Shown here: piece by piece, positions 25,627-35,383 of the stretch
Numbering within the stretch: position 1 is the stretch's first letter
Layout: each line of letters starts with the position of its first letter
NCBI GenBank assembly: GCA_000955875.1
Contig: JYOE01000014.1
Coordinates: 155,328-219,327 of the forward strand
DNA from: Terrabacter sp. 28
GTDB lineage: Bacteria > Actinomycetota > Actinomycetes > Actinomycetales > Dermatophilaceae
Direction of reading: 5' to 3'
Length of the DNA stretch: 64,000 bases
The notes under the pieces: generated by a model
Told to the model about the DNA's origin: nothing
Databases searched by the model: none
The model's input: only the letters and a program-made list of their open reading frames with translations
Position numbers and translations under genes: made by a program

Positions 25627-26439
25627 TCAGGTGAGGACGGAGAAGAGGTGCACGACGGCGCCGACCACGAGCACCGAGCCGACGCCGGAGCCGACCTGGC
25701 CGCGGCGCGTCAGCATCGCCGGCTGCAGCGACAGCACGCGCCGGAACGACCACGACACCGTGCCGACGGCCGCGCCGATGCCGAGCGCCTCGAGCGCGGC
25801 GACCTCGTCGAAGAAGCTGGCCGCCACGAGCGCGGCGACGACGGACACCGCGAGCGCCACGAGGCCGAGGAAGGGCGCGAGCACCTTGACGCCCGGCAGC
25901 AGGTCGACCGCGACGGCCGCACCCACGGCGGCCATGGCGACGACCGCGACGGCCTGACCGCGGTCGCTGTTGGCCGCGACGACGGCGGTCGTGCCCGACG
26001 CGATGACGGCGAGTCCGCCGAACGCCGAGAGCAGGGTGAGCACGAGTCCCTCTCGGCCGGTGCGGCGCACGAGCTGGCCGAAGAAGGCGAGCAGGATGCC
26101 GAACGCGACGGCCGCGGGCACCCAGAGCAGGTCCTGGCGCAAGGCGCTCAGCACGATCGCCACCGAGCTGACGCCGAGCGCCACGGTCGTGGCCATCGGC
26201 GTGTAGGAGCCGCTCAGCAGCGGCCAGCCCCACGCCACGGCGAGAGCGAGCACGAGGGTGACACCCAGCGTGGCGGCATACCCCGTGCCCTGGGCGACGA
26301 GGAGCGCAACGGCGGCCACGAACGTCGCGACGACGCCGAACCAGCGGATGCGGTCGGCGCGGACCGGCGACAGCGGCACGCGGAGCGTCCCCTCGGGGGC
26401 TCCCGCGCGGGCTGCGTCGTCGTCAGGCACGGGGGCCAT
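25627..26439 (-). CDS. Multi-pass membrane protein of unknown function
   Basis: The 270-residue protein has about eight hydrophobic helices (for example WFGVVATFVAAVALLVAQ, VTLVLALAVAWGWPLL, AVAFGILLAFFGQLV and SVLVVGAVVHLFSVL) after a soluble N-terminus of about 30 residues. No transport signature or family motif is recognised. It is on the minus strand, 6 nt after the MoaD-like gene, so the two are probably co-transcribed. It converges on the DsrE-like gene. Confidence 0.7.
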   Translation of the reverse strand: MAPVPDDDAARAGAPEGTLRVPLSPVRADRIRWFGVVATFVAAVALLVAQGTGYAATLGVTLVLALAVAWGWPLLSGSYTPMATTVALGVSSVAIVLSALRQDLLWVPAAVAFGILLAFFGQLVRRTGREGLVLTLLSAFGGLAVIASGTTAVVAANSDRGQAVAVVAMAAVGAAVAVDLLPGVKVLAPFLGLVALAVSVVAALVAASFFDEVAALEALGIGAAVGTVSWSFRRVLSLQPAMLTRRGQVGSGVGSVLVVGAVVHLFSVLT

Positions 26440-26445
26440 TGTGCA

Positions 26446-26703
26446 TCACCCTCCGGCGAACGGCGGCAGCACCTCGACGGTGGCTCCCGGGTCCACGACC
26501 TGCTCCCGGGTGACCTTGCGGCCGTCGAGCAGGAAGCTCGCCACCCTCGCCACGCGCCCGAGGTCCGGGTGCGCCTGCACGGCAGCGTCGACGACCTCGC
26601 CGACCGTCGCGCCCGAGCGCGCCTCGCTGTCGGTGCCGGTCGCCGCGCGCGCGGCCGCCCAGTAGCGCACGGTGACCGTCGGCGCGGCCGCTGTCGTGGG
26701 CAT
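26446..26703 (-). CDS. MoaD/ThiS-family sulphur carrier
   Basis: The chosen start gives 85 residues. The protein ends in FAGG, the C-terminal Gly-Gly that is adenylated and thiocarboxylated in MoaD and ThiS. A ubiquitin-like fold is suggested by VTVRYWAAARAATG, EVVDAAVQAHPDL and FLLDGRKVTREQVVDPG. MoaD carries sulphur into molybdopterin; a dedicated MoaE is not present in the window. The ATG at 26703 has GGAG about 6-9 nt upstream, unlike the ATG at 26718. Confidence 0.82.
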   Translation of the reverse strand: MPTTAAAPTVTVRYWAAARAATGTDSEARSGATVGEVVDAAVQAHPDLGRVARVASFLLDGRKVTREQVVDPGATVEVLPPFAGG

Positions 26704-26783
26704 CTCGCTCCGTCTCATGGCAGGTGTCTCATCGTTGGTGTGGTCCCGTCCCCCGGTGACCAGTCTCGCCTATCCTGCATGAG

Positions 26784-27488
26784 ATGGCCCGACTGCTGCT
26801 GCTCACCAACGCGCTCGCCCCGAGCGCCGAGGTGCTGCCCGCGCTCGGGCTGCTGAGCCACACGGTGCGCATCCTGCCTGCCGAGGCCACCGCGCTCGTC
26901 GACTCCCCCGACTGCGACGTCGTCATCGTCGACGCGCGACGGGAGCTCGCGAGCGCCCGGTCGCTGTGCCGGGTGCTGCGCACCACCGGGATCGGCACCC
27001 CCCTGCTGGCCGTCCTCACCGAGGGCGGCCTCGCCGGCCTCACGGCCGAGTGGGGGCTCGACGACGTGCTGCTCGACTCCGCCGGGCCCGCCGAGGTCGA
27101 CGCGCGGCTGCGCCTCGCGATGACGAAGGGCCAGGACGACGAGGCCGAGCTCGACATGCCGATCACGTCGGGTGACCTCGTCATCGACGAGGCGAGCTAC
27201 TCGGCGAAGTTCCGCGGCCATCCGCTCGACCTGACCTACAAGGAGTTCGAGCTCATCAAGTACCTCGCGCAGCACCCCGGCCGGGTCTTCACCCGGGCCC
27301 AGCTGCTGCAGGAGGTCTGGGGCTACGACTACTACGGCGGCACCCGCACCGTCGACGTGCACGTGCGGCGGCTGCGGGCCAAGCTCGGCCCCGACCACGA
27401 GGCCCTCATCGGCACGGTCCGCAACGTCGGCTACCGGCTCGTGCCCGACCGTCCCGAGGCTCCCGCAGCCCAGCCCGCCGACGCCTGA
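26784..27488 (+). CDS. glnR: Atypical response regulator GlnR (nitrogen control)
   Basis: GlnR is the global nitrogen regulator of actinobacteria. The 234-residue protein has an orphan receiver domain lacking the usual phosphorylation pocket: a [11 protein letters not shown] stretch replaces it. The N-terminus [20 protein letters not shown] and the [20 protein letters not shown] segment are typical of Streptomyces GlnR. The winged helix, with [20 protein letters not shown] and [12 protein letters not shown], is intact. No kinase gene is adjacent, as expected for an orphan. TATCCT lies 7 nt before the ATG. A MoaD-like gene is its divergent neighbour, and a hairpin at 27508-27543 closes it. Confidence 0.9.
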   Translation: MARLLLLTNALAPSAEVLPALGLLSHTVRILPAEATALVDSPDCDVVIVDARRELASARSLCRVLRTTGIGTPLLAVLTEGGLAGLTAEWGLDDVLLDSAGPAEVDARLRLAMTKGQDDEAELDMPITSGDLVIDEASYSAKFRGHPLDLTYKEFELIKYLAQHPGRVFTRAQLLQEVWGYDYYGGTRTVDVHVRRLRAKLGPDHEALIGTVRNVGYRLVPDRPEAPAAQPADA

Positions 27489-27507
27489 ACCGGTCGAGCC
27501 GGTATGC

Positions 27508-27543
27508 CGAACGGTCCGGCTCCCGAGGGAACCGGACCGTTCG
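27508..27543. terminator. Hairpin between glnR and the 5'-nucleotidase
   Basis: CGAACGGTCCGG (27508-27519) pairs with CCGGACCGTTCG (27532-27543). It lies between converging genes and follows a GTATGCCG copy at 27502. Confidence 0.8.
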
Positions 27544-27565
27544 TCGGTCCACCGTCGTCAGGCGG

Positions 27566-29374
27566 TCACGGCGTGTACGTGACGCGGTCCAGCGGCGGTG
27601 CGGTGTAGGGCGAGTGCTTCTCGAGGTAGTTGGAGAAGGCGTCGATGTCGAGCCCGCCGAAGTACCGGTCGGTGCCACCGCGGAACGCCGGGAAGCCGTC
27701 CCCGCCGTCGGCGAGGAAGTTGTTCGTCACCACGCGGTAGGTGGCCGTGGGGTTGACCGCCACACCGTTGATCTTGACGTCGCTGACCGAGACCCGGTTG
27801 TGCGTGTACGTCAGGCCGGCGCTCGTGGCGAGCACGTAGGGCCGGGCCGGCGCGCCGGACGAGTTGATGAACTGCTGGTTCAGCACATCGATGACCTGCT
27901 GGCCCGTGAGCGTCAGCGACACGAGGTAGTTGTTGAACGGCTGGACCGTGAACGCCGCCTCGTAGGTGACGTTGCCGGCGGCGTTCTCGACGAGGTCGGC
28001 TCGGATGCCGCCGGCGTTCATGAACGACACGACGGGCGTCTGGCCGCCCGTCACGACCGACGGGTCGGCGAGCTGGGCGTCGGCGATGAGGTCACCGAGC
28101 GGGGACTCGCCCGCGGCGTTGGGAGTGCGGCTGACCACCGAGCCCGCGACCTGGCCGATGACCTTGTTCGCGATCGTGGAGACCAGAGTCTTGTACCGGG
28201 CGATGAGGGCCGTCTGGGCCGGGTCCTTGGCGACGGTGCGCTCGACGATGTGGTTGGCCGAGGTGGCCGTCGTCGGCCGGACGATGTCGGAGGTGCGGCG
28301 GTCGTACGTGAGCGTCGTGTCGGTGTAGAGGCGACCGAACGACGAGGCGGACGTGACGAGACGCGGCTTGCCGGCAGGGTCGGGCAGCGCGCAGACATAG
28401 GGCTGGTGCGTGTGGCCGGAGACGACCATGTCGATGGCCGGGTCGAGGTTCGCGTTGACGTCGACGAGCGCGCCGGAGATGGAGCCGCCGGTCTGGCAGG
28501 CCCAGTCGTAGGACTGGCCGCTCTTCGTCGGGGCCGCGCCCTCGTGCAGCAGCACGACGATGGCGTTGACGCCCTGCGCCTTGAGCACGGGCACGAGAGC
28601 GTTGGCGGTCTCGGCCTCGTCCTTGAACGACAGGCCGGCGACACCGGAGGCGGTGACGATGCTGGGTGTTCCCTCGAGCGTCATGCCGATGAAGCCGATC
28701 TTGGCCCCGTTGAACTTCTTCACGGTGTAGGCCGGCAGGATCGTCTTGCCGCTCGAGGTCTCGACGACGTTGGCCGCGAGCATGTCGAAGTCGGCTCCGC
28801 CGAACACCCCGTCCGGGCAGGAGTTCTGGTTGTTCTGGCCCGCTCCGTCGTCGATGCACCCGCCGTGGGCGAGGCGCTGGAGCTCCTTGTAGCCCTCGTC
28901 GAACTCGTGGTTGCCCACCGACGTGACGTCGAGGCCGAGCTTGTTCATCGACTCGACGGTCGGCTCGTCGTGGAAGGCGGCGGACAGGAGCGGGGAGGCC
29001 CCGACGATGTCACCGGCGGCGACGGTCAGCGAGTAGGGGTGGCCCTTGCGTGCCTGGGCGAGCTCCGTCGCGAGGTACTCCACGCCGCCGGCGTTGACGA
29101 AGTTGATCTGCTCGGTGCGGTTGCCGTCGCCGTCGATGTCGTCCACGTCCGTGTAGAAGTGGTCGATCGTGATGCGACCGCTGGAGCCGCCGGGCGCCTC
29201 CAGGTTGCCGTGGAAGTCGTTGAACGACAGCAGCTGGATGTCGAACTGGGTCTTGCCGGGGGCGCTACCGGTGCTCGACCCCGCGGTGGGTGCGGCGAGG
29301 GCCGGGGCCGCGAGCGCAGCGGCGCAGGCACCTGCGACCGCGACGCCGGCGATGCGGCGGGTGGAACGGGACAT
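27566..29374 (-). CDS. Secreted 5'-nucleotidase / UshA-like metallophosphatase
   Basis: The 602-residue protein has a signal peptide (about 1-28, ending APALAAPTAG), a calcineurin-like phosphoesterase domain with NDFHGN, GNHEFD and GHTHQPY metal-binding motifs, and a C-terminal nucleotidase domain (SFMNAGGIRADL, then ATSAGLTYTHN). It probably hydrolyses extracellular nucleotides to release phosphate and nucleosides. A short Asp-rich insertion, DVDDIDGDGNRTEQ, looks calcium-binding. AAGGGGAAGAC precedes the ATG. Only one GTTCACC unit is visible upstream, so phosphate control is possible but not shown. No C-terminal anchor motif is seen. Confidence 0.9.
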   Translation of the reverse strand: MSRSTRRIAGVAVAGACAAALAAPALAAPTAGSSTGSAPGKTQFDIQLLSFNDFHGNLEAPGGSSGRITIDHFYTDVDDIDGDGNRTEQINFVNAGGVEYLATELAQARKGHPYSLTVAAGDIVGASPLLSAAFHDEPTVESMNKLGLDVTSVGNHEFDEGYKELQRLAHGGCIDDGAGQNNQNSCPDGVFGGADFDMLAANVVETSSGKTILPAYTVKKFNGAKIGFIGMTLEGTPSIVTASGVAGLSFKDEAETANALVPVLKAQGVNAIVVLLHEGAAPTKSGQSYDWACQTGGSISGALVDVNANLDPAIDMVVSGHTHQPYVCALPDPAGKPRLVTSASSFGRLYTDTTLTYDRRTSDIVRPTTATSANHIVERTVAKDPAQTALIARYKTLVSTIANKVIGQVAGSVVSRTPNAAGESPLGDLIADAQLADPSVVTGGQTPVVSFMNAGGIRADLVENAAGNVTYEAAFTVQPFNNYLVSLTLTGQQVIDVLNQQFINSSGAPARPYVLATSAGLTYTHNRVSVSDVKINGVAVNPTATYRVVTNNFLADGGDGFPAFRGGTDRYFGGLDIDAFSNYLEKHSPYTAPPLDRVTYTP

Positions 29375-29557
29375 GTCTTCCCCTTGCTCATGGATGGTGA
29401 ACGTGCCCGCGGGCACCCGGGGAGGGTATCTCCGCACACGGGCGATTTGGGGTTTGCGAGGCAATGGTTCGGTAAAGGCCGGATGTCCTGTCGGACCCGG
29501 GCGGGGAGTCGGGACCGTCGGCGCCGGGAGCCGCACGCGTCGTGGTGGAATCGCCGT

Positions 29558-30523
29558 ATGCCGCGCCCGACGATCGCCCGCCACGACGCCACGCACCCGC
29601 TGACCCACGAGGCGGCCGAGGCGGTGCTGGCGCTCGCCCGGGCGGCCGCGGCGCACGACGGCGCGCAGCCCCTCTCGGAGCAGTTCCTCCTCTCCGTGCG
29701 GGCTCGCGAGCACGACGGCGTCGAGCACGTCCTCGCGCTCGCCGACGACGGCACGGTCGTCGGCTACGCCCAGTCCCGCACGGGCGAGGCGCCGGACGGG
29801 GCGCCCTCGGGTGAGCTCGTCGTCGCCCCGACCGCCCGCCGCGCCGGCGTCGGCACGGCACTGCTCGAAGCCCTGCCGGCCGGCATACGCCTCTGGAGCC
29901 ACGCGGTGGGGGCGGCCGCCGACGCGGCCACGGGCTTCGCCGCAGCGAGCGGGCTCGTGCCGGTGCGCTCGCTCCACGTCATGGGTCGGTCGCTCACGGG
30001 TGGCGACCCGTGGCCCGAGGCAACGGTCGACCCGAGGTATGCCGTGCGCACGTTCGAGCCCGGACGTGACGAGGAGGCGTGGCTGGCACTCAACGCCGCC
30101 GCGTTCGCGCACCACCCGGAGCAGGGCTCGCTGCGCCGGACCGACCTCGACCAGCGGATGGGCGAGCCGTGGTGGGACCCTGCCGGCGTCATCCTCGTCG
30201 TCGAGGCCGACCATCCCGACACGCTCGTGGCCTCGCACTGGACGAAGGTCGACCCGCCCGGCGGCGACGTCGGCGAGGTCTACGTCGTCGCCGTCTCACC
30301 CGACCACCAAGGCGAGGGGCTCGGCCGCGCCGTCACGGTGCTCGGCCTCGACCACCTGCGCTCCCTCGGGCTCGACAGGGTCGTGCTCTACGTCGACGAG
30401 GAGAACACGGCGGCCGTGCACACCTACCGCCGGCTCGGGTTCGAGGACGTCGAGGTGCACCGGCAGTACGCCCGTGCGACCTCGGCCCGGCCCTCGGACG
30501 GTGACCGGACCGCCCACGGCTGA
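29558..30523 (+). CDS. mshD: Mycothiol synthase (tandem GNAT acetyltransferase)
   Basis: MshD acetylates Cys-GlcN-Ins to finish mycothiol synthesis. The 321-residue protein has two acetyltransferase repeats; the second has the acetyl-CoA loop [20 protein letters not shown] and the conserved [20 protein letters not shown], matching the canonical enzyme. HWTKVDPP is also typical. The first repeat (about 20-150) is more degenerate, as usual for MshD. The ATG lies inside a GTATGCCG copy. It precedes ppk1, with a PHO-box-like array between them. With mshA in the window, mycothiol synthesis is nearly complete apart from mshB and mshC. Confidence 0.9.
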   Translation: MPRPTIARHDATHPLTHEAAEAVLALARAAAAHDGAQPLSEQFLLSVRAREHDGVEHVLALADDGTVVGYAQSRTGEAPDGAPSGELVVAPTARRAGVGTALLEALPAGIRLWSHAVGAAADAATGFAAASGLVPVRSLHVMGRSLTGGDPWPEATVDPRYAVRTFEPGRDEEAWLALNAAAFAHHPEQGSLRRTDLDQRMGEPWWDPAGVILVVEADHPDTLVASHWTKVDPPGGDVGEVYVVAVSPDHQGEGLGRAVTVLGLDHLRSLGLDRVVLYVDEENTAAVHTYRRLGFEDVEVHRQYARATSARPSDGDRTAHG

Positions 30524-30528
30524 GACGA

Positions 30529-30557
30529 GTTCACCCTCCGGTCGCCCATCGGTGCCA
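30529..30557 (+). promoter_or_regulatory. PHO-box-like array upstream of ppk1
   Basis: Units GTTCACC (30529), GGTCGCC (30540) and GGTGCCA (30551) are spaced 11 bp apart and end 10 nt before the ppk1 ATG. The first matches the RegX3/PhoP consensus exactly; the others are partial. Control of polyphosphate synthesis by phosphate status is plausible. Confidence 0.6.
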
Positions 30558-30567
30558 CGATGGGCAG

Positions 30568-32871
30568 ATGAGCACCGGCAGCCTCACGACCACCGACCTC
30601 GACGAGCCCGAGGCAGCGTCCGCCCAGGAGACGACGACCGAGGAGACGACGACCGAGGCCGCCGAGGTCAGCTCGTTCACGGCCACCGTCCCGACGCGGC
30701 GCGTCCCGGCGCGTGCCTCCAACGGTCGCTTCGTCGGCACCGGCGCACCCGAGGACGAGGGCGAGCTGCCGGCCGACCGCTACCTCGAGCGCGAGCTGTC
30801 CTGGCTGCAGTTCAACGAGCGTGTGCTCCAGCTCGCCATGGACCCCGCGGTCCCCCTGCTCGAACGCACCCGGTTCCTCGCGATCTTCTCGAACAACCTC
30901 GACGAGTACTTCATGGTGCGCGTCGCCGGCCTCAAGCGCCGCATCGCCACCGGGCTCGCGGTGCGCACGGCCGCAGGTCTCGAGCCGCGCGAGCTCATCG
31001 AGCGCATCGCCCGGCTCGCGCACGAGCTCATGCTGCAGCACGCGTCCGTCTTCCAGCACGACGTGCGTCCGGCGCTCGAGGACCAGGGCATCACCATCGT
31101 GCGCTGGGACGACCTCGACGACGACGACCGCGAGCCGCTGCACTACTTCTTCGCCGACCGTGTCTTCCCGGTGCTCACCCCGCTGGCCGTCGACCCTGCG
31201 CACCCCTTCCCCTACATCTCGGGGCTCTCGCTCAACCTCGCCGTGCTGCTCCAGAACCCCAAGACCGGCAGCGAGCACTTCGCGCGCGTCAAGGTGCCGC
31301 CCAGCCTGCCCCGCTTCATCCTCGTCGAGGAGGACGTCGACGCGGAGGTCGAGCGCAAGCGGTTCGTGCCGCTGGAGGACGTCATCGCCAGCCACCTCGA
31401 CCAGCTCTTCCCCGGCATGATCGTCATGGAGCACTTCTCGTTCCGGGTCACCCGCAACGAGGACCTCGAGGTCGAGGAGGACGACGCCGAGAACCTCCTG
31501 ACCGCCCTCGAGAAGGAGCTGACGCGGCGCCGCTTCGGCCCGCCGATCCGGCTCGAGGTCGAGGACGAGATCGACCCGAAGGTCCTCGACATGCTCGCGC
31601 GCGAGCTGCAGATCAGCGACCGCGAGATCTACCGCCTGCCGACGCCGCTCGACCTGCGGGGCCTGTTCACCATCGCCGACGTCGACCGCAGCGACCTCGA
31701 GTTCGCCAAGTTCTTCCCGCGCACCCACCCCGACTTCGCCCCGACCGAGAGCGCCAAGGCCATCGACCTGCTCGCGGCGGTGCGACAGAAGGACGTGCTG
31801 GTCCAGCACCCCTACAACTCGTTCTCGACGTCGGTGCAGGCGTTCATCGAGCAGGCGGCGAACGACCCCAAGGTGCTCGCGATCAAGCAGACGCTCTACC
31901 GCACCTCGGGCGACTCCCCCATCATCGACGCCCTCATCGACGCCGCCGAGGCGGGCAAGCAGGTGCTCGCGGTCGTCGAGATCAAGGCCCGCTTCGACGA
32001 GGTCAACAACATCTCGTGGGCCCGCAAGCTGGAGGAGGCGGGCGTCCACGTCGTCTACGGCGTCGTCGGCCTCAAGACCCACGCGAAGCTCTGTCTCGTC
32101 GTGCGCCAGGAGTCCGAGGGCCTCGTGCGCTACTGCCACATCGGCACCGGCAACTACAACCCGAAGACGGCGCGCGTCTACGAGGACTTCGGCCTCTTCA
32201 CCACGGACCCCCAGGTGGGAGAAGACCTTTCGCGCCTCTTCAACCTCCTCTCCGGTTTCGCACCCCGCAGCAAGTTCAAGCGCCTGCTCGTCGCGCCGCG
32301 CTCGGTGCGCTCGGGCCTCATCGACCTCGTCGACGAGGAGATCGAGCTGCACCGCAACCGGTCGAAGGACGCCCCGCCCGGACGCATCGTCTTCAAGGCG
32401 AACTCCATCGTCGACGAGGCCACCATCGACGCGCTCTACCGCGCGAGCATGGCCGGTGTGCGCGTCGACATCTGGGTCCGCGGCATCTGTGCGATCCGGC
32501 CGGGCGTCGAGGGCCTCTCGGAGAACATCCGCGTGCGGTCGGTCCTCGGGCGCTTCCTCGAGCACTCCCGCGTGTTCTGGTTCGACCACGGCGGCGACCC
32601 GCAGGTCTACATCGGCAGCGCCGACATGATGCACCGCAACCTCGACCGCCGCGTCGAGGCGCTCGTGCGCATCGCCGACCCGGGCCACATCGTCGAGCTG
32701 GCCGACCTCATCGACCTCGCGTTCGCCGAGACGACGTCGCGCTGGGACCTCGGGTCCGACGGCCGCTGGGTGCGCCACCACCTCTCCGAGTCGGGCGAGC
32801 CGCTCGACGACCTGCAGGAGAAGCTCATCGAGCGCCACGACAAGCGGCGCCGCAAGGCGCGCCGGCGCTGA
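30568..32871 (+). CDS. ppk1: Polyphosphate kinase 1
   Basis: Ppk1 reversibly transfers the gamma phosphate of ATP to long-chain polyphosphate. The 767-residue protein begins with an Asp/Glu/Thr-rich extension of about 65 residues, then [17 protein letters not shown], the family's typical N-terminal domain. Catalytic histidines appear in [11 protein letters not shown] (about residue 524) and in FWFDHGGDP (about 674). [10 protein letters not shown] and GSADMM near the C-terminus are also conserved. The stored phosphate can be used under starvation, fitting the PHO-box array upstream. mutT1 follows, as in mycobacteria (Rv2984-Rv2985). Confidence 0.96.
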   Translation: MSTGSLTTTDLDEPEAASAQETTTEETTTEAAEVSSFTATVPTRRVPARASNGRFVGTGAPEDEGELPADRYLERELSWLQFNERVLQLAMDPAVPLLERTRFLAIFSNNLDEYFMVRVAGLKRRIATGLAVRTAAGLEPRELIERIARLAHELMLQHASVFQHDVRPALEDQGITIVRWDDLDDDDREPLHYFFADRVFPVLTPLAVDPAHPFPYISGLSLNLAVLLQNPKTGSEHFARVKVPPSLPRFILVEEDVDAEVERKRFVPLEDVIASHLDQLFPGMIVMEHFSFRVTRNEDLEVEEDDAENLLTALEKELTRRRFGPPIRLEVEDEIDPKVLDMLARELQISDREIYRLPTPLDLRGLFTIADVDRSDLEFAKFFPRTHPDFAPTESAKAIDLLAAVRQKDVLVQHPYNSFSTSVQAFIEQAANDPKVLAIKQTLYRTSGDSPIIDALIDAAEAGKQVLAVVEIKARFDEVNNISWARKLEEAGVHVVYGVVGLKTHAKLCLVVRQESEGLVRYCHIGTGNYNPKTARVYEDFGLFTTDPQVGEDLSRLFNLLSGFAPRSKFKRLLVAPRSVRSGLIDLVDEEIELHRNRSKDAPPGRIVFKANSIVDEATIDALYRASMAGVRVDIWVRGICAIRPGVEGLSENIRVRSVLGRFLEHSRVFWFDHGGDPQVYIGSADMMHRNLDRRVEALVRIADPGHIVELADLIDLAFAETTSRWDLGSDGRWVRHHLSESGEPLDDLQEKLIERHDKRRRKARRR

Positions 32872-32937
32872 CCGGCATACGGGCACCTGCGACGCGTGGG
32901 GCGACCCGCCGGGCCCACGTCGGGCAGACTGGCGCGC

Positions 32938-33885
32938 GTGGCCTCCGTGATCCCCGCAGCCGGCACCCTGCCGTGGCGCCGCCGTGGCGGACGGCTCGAG
33001 GTGGCGCTCGTGCACCGGCCGAAGTACGACGACTGGTCCTGGGCCAAGGGCAAGCTCGACCCCGGTGAGCACCCGAGCGTCGCGGCCGCGCGCGAGACGC
33101 TCGAGGAGACCGGTCTCGTCGTGCGTCTCGGCGTGCCCCTCCCGTCGGCGGAGTACCCGGTGCTCGACTCGACCGGGGGTCCCGCGACGAAGCAGGTGCA
33201 CTACTGGGCCGCGCGGGTCACCGGGGGCACCGGCGTGCTCGAGAACGAGATCGACGAGGTCGCCTGGGTCGACGTGCGCTCGGCGAACGACCGCCTCGAC
33301 TACGCCCGCGACCGCGAGCAGCTGCTCGCCCTCGTGCGGGCCGAGCGTGCCGGCGAGCTGCGCACGTGGCCCCTTGCCCTCGTGCGGCACGCCAAGGCGG
33401 TCCCGCGCGGCAAGTGGGAGCGCGACGACCGCCTCCGCCCGCTGGATGCCGTGGGGCGAGCCCAGGCGGGCACCGTCGCCGCCGTGCTCGGTGCCTACGG
33501 GGTCGAGCGAGTCGTGTCGTCCTCGTCGTCCCGCTGCGTCTCGACGGTGGAGCCGTATGCCGTCGGGCGAGGACTGCGGCTGCGCACGCGCGACAGCCTC
33601 TCGGAGGAGGGCTTCGCCGAGAGCCACGACGGCGCTCTCGCACAGGTCGAGCGCCTGCTGCGCAAGGGTGACCCGGCGGCGCTGTGCAGCCACGGGCCGG
33701 TGCTGCCCACCCTGATCGAGGTGCTCGGCAGCCGGGTCTCGCACTCCGACGACCGTGGTGACGTCGCCGAGCTGCTGCGCCAGGCCGCGGCCGAGTCGAT
33801 GCGCAAGGGCGAGGTGCTCGTCTGCCACGTCGTCGGCAAGGGTGACGACGCGCGCGTCGTCGACGTGGAGCGCATCGACACCTGA
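32938..33885 (+). CDS. mutT1: MutT1-type Nudix hydrolase with histidine phosphatase domain
   Basis: The 315-residue protein has two domains. Residues about 1-140 form a Nudix domain with the box running GKLDPGE through AARETLEETGL. Residues about 145-315 are a histidine phosphatase domain beginning LALVRHAKA. In mycobacterial MutT1 the pair act together, hydrolysing 8-oxo-dGTP and diadenosine polyphosphates. It follows ppk1 as in Rv2984-Rv2985. The GTG at 32938 has CAGACT 7 nt upstream, supporting this start. Confidence 0.88.
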   Translation: MASVIPAAGTLPWRRRGGRLEVALVHRPKYDDWSWAKGKLDPGEHPSVAAARETLEETGLVVRLGVPLPSAEYPVLDSTGGPATKQVHYWAARVTGGTGVLENEIDEVAWVDVRSANDRLDYARDREQLLALVRAERAGELRTWPLALVRHAKAVPRGKWERDDRLRPLDAVGRAQAGTVAAVLGAYGVERVVSSSSSRCVSTVEPYAVGRGLRLRTRDSLSEEGFAESHDGALAQVERLLRKGDPAALCSHGPVLPTLIEVLGSRVSHSDDRGDVAELLRQAAAESMRKGEVLVCHVVGKGDDARVVDVERIDT

Positions 33886-33980
33886 GGGCACGCCGACCAG
33901 CTGCCCGAACCCTCCATCGTGGGCGCGTTCCGACTGTCGCGCATCCCGGGCCGGGGCCGCACCCCAAGCCGTCGACCTGC

Positions 33981-34020
33981 GTTCACCCTCCGTTAACCGC
34001 ACGTGGACGGCCCGTCACCC
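33981..34020 (+). promoter_or_regulatory. PHO-box-like array upstream of pstS
   Basis: Four units are phased at 11 bp: GTTCACC (33981), GTTAACC (33992), GTGGACG (34003) and GTCACCC (34014). This is the best match in the window. It lies about 120 nt upstream of the pstS start and is the expected site for RegX3 activation under phosphate limitation. Confidence 0.75.
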
Positions 34021-34140
34021 AGCGGACCTATCTTCGCGATGGATCAACCGTCCAGCAGCGTCGCTCGACAAGGTCCGCTCCACCTGGTCGACCGACCACC
34101 GGAACAACTCCAAGCATCCTTTTCGAGAGGGAACACACTC

Positions 34141-35268
34141 GTGTCTGTTTCGCGTATCAGCGCTCTCGCCGCCATCGCCCTGTCCGGCGCTCTTGCGCTC
34201 TCCGCCTGCGCGTCCGAGAACAACGGCGCCCAGCCCGGCGCGGGTTCGACCGGCGCCGGCGGCACCTCCGCCGGCGCGGGCGACTGCTTCTCCGGCGACC
34301 TCAAGGCCGAGGGTTCGTCGGCGCAGAAGAACGCCATCGACGAGGCCATCAAGGCCTACCAGACGGCCTGCGCCGACGCCACGATCGACTACCAGCCCAC
34401 CGGCTCGGGTGCCGGCATCAAGCAGTTCATCGCCAAGCAGGTCGACTTCGCCGGTTCCGACTCGTCGCTCAAGACCAAGCCCAAGGACGGCGTCATCGAG
34501 TCCGACGCGGCCAAGCAGGCCTGTGGCTCCGAGGCCTGGAACCTCCCGATGGTCACCGGCCCGATCGCGATCGCCTACAACGTCAAGGGCGTCGACAAGC
34601 TCGTGCTCAACGCCGAGGTCGCCGCGAAGATCTTCGACGGCAAGATCACCACCTGGAACGACCCGGCCATCGCGGCGCTCAACAAGGGCGTCACGCTCCC
34701 CTCGACGCCGATCAAGGTCTTCTTCCGCTCCGACGAGTCGGGCACGACCGAGAACTTCACCAAGTACCTCAAGGCCGCCGCGCCCGGCGCCTGGTCCTAC
34801 GAGACCGGCAAGAAGTGGACCGGCAAGGGCGAGGGCAAGGAGAAGTCGGCCGGCGTCGCCACCGCGACGAAGGGCCAGGACGGCGGCATCACGTACGTCG
34901 AGCTCTCCTACGCCCAGCAGAACCAGCTCCCGATGGCCCAGATCGACACGGGCGCCGGCCCCGTCGAGCTGACGGCCGAGTCGGCCGGCAAGACGGTCGC
35001 CACCGCCGAGCAGACGGGCACGGGCAACGACCTCGCCCTCAAGATCGACTACGCGACCAAGGAGGCCGGCGCCTACCCGATCGTGCTCGTGACCTACGAG
35101 ATCGTCTGCTCCAAGTACGCCGACGCCGAGACCGGCAAGAAGGTCAAGGCCTTCCTCAAGTCGTTCGCCTCCGACGAGACGCAGAAGGGCCTCGAGGCCA
35201 AGGGCTACGCCCCCCTGCCGGCCGAGGTCGCCGCCAAGGTCAAGACCGCGGTCGACGCGATCTCCTGA
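34141..35268 (+). CDS. pstS: Phosphate ABC transporter substrate-binding lipoprotein
   Basis: PstS captures phosphate outside the cell and delivers it to PstC-PstA. The 375-residue protein has a signal peptide with the lipobox LSAC (C23), then a Gly/Ala/Thr linker and a type II periplasmic binding fold. Phosphate-contact loops include AEGSSAQ, GSGAGIKQF, SDSSLKT and RSDESGTTEN. GTG at 34141 is preceded by GAGAGGGA, a good ribosome site. It heads pstSCAB and has a PHO-box array upstream and a hairpin at 35315-35346 after it. Confidence 0.95.
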   Translation: MSVSRISALAAIALSGALALSACASENNGAQPGAGSTGAGGTSAGAGDCFSGDLKAEGSSAQKNAIDEAIKAYQTACADATIDYQPTGSGAGIKQFIAKQVDFAGSDSSLKTKPKDGVIESDAAKQACGSEAWNLPMVTGPIAIAYNVKGVDKLVLNAEVAAKIFDGKITTWNDPAIAALNKGVTLPSTPIKVFFRSDESGTTENFTKYLKAAAPGAWSYETGKKWTGKGEGKEKSAGVATATKGQDGGITYVELSYAQQNQLPMAQIDTGAGPVELTAESAGKTVATAEQTGTGNDLALKIDYATKEAGAYPIVLVTYEIVCSKYADAETGKKVKAFLKSFASDETQKGLEAKGYAPLPAEVAAKVKTAVDAIS

Positions 35269-35314
35269 TCCACCGCCCGGCTGGTCCGGAGCACACCGGA
35301 CCGGCCCACAACGC

Positions 35315-35346
35315 AGGGGCGGGCGCCGCACTCGGCGTCCGCCCCT
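35315..35346 (+). promoter_or_regulatory. Stem-loop in the pstS-pstC gap
   Basis: AGGGGCGG (35315-35322) pairs with CCGCCCCT (35339-35346), with an inner GCCG/CGGC stem. A second small stem, GGTCCGG/CCGGACC, lies at 35283-35302. Such intercistronic stems often partially stop transcription or protect upstream mRNA, making pstS more abundant than the membrane genes. Confidence 0.5.
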
Positions 35347-35383
35347 TGCGCCAGTTCTCCCCCGACCAAGGAAGAGGCCCCAC

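Noticed and set aside
29380-29420. PHO box before the 5'-nucleotidase
   Set aside because: Only one GTTCACC unit is present and neighbouring 11-bp positions do not match.
27614-29550. Open plus-strand frame joining upstream of mshD
   Set aside because: It is antisense to the 5'-nucleotidase, whose motifs are clear; the real mshD start is 29558.
30424-34002. Long open frame on the minus strand opposite ppk1 and mutT1
   Set aside because: Same mirror effect; ppk1 and mutT1 on the plus strand carry full catalytic motifs.
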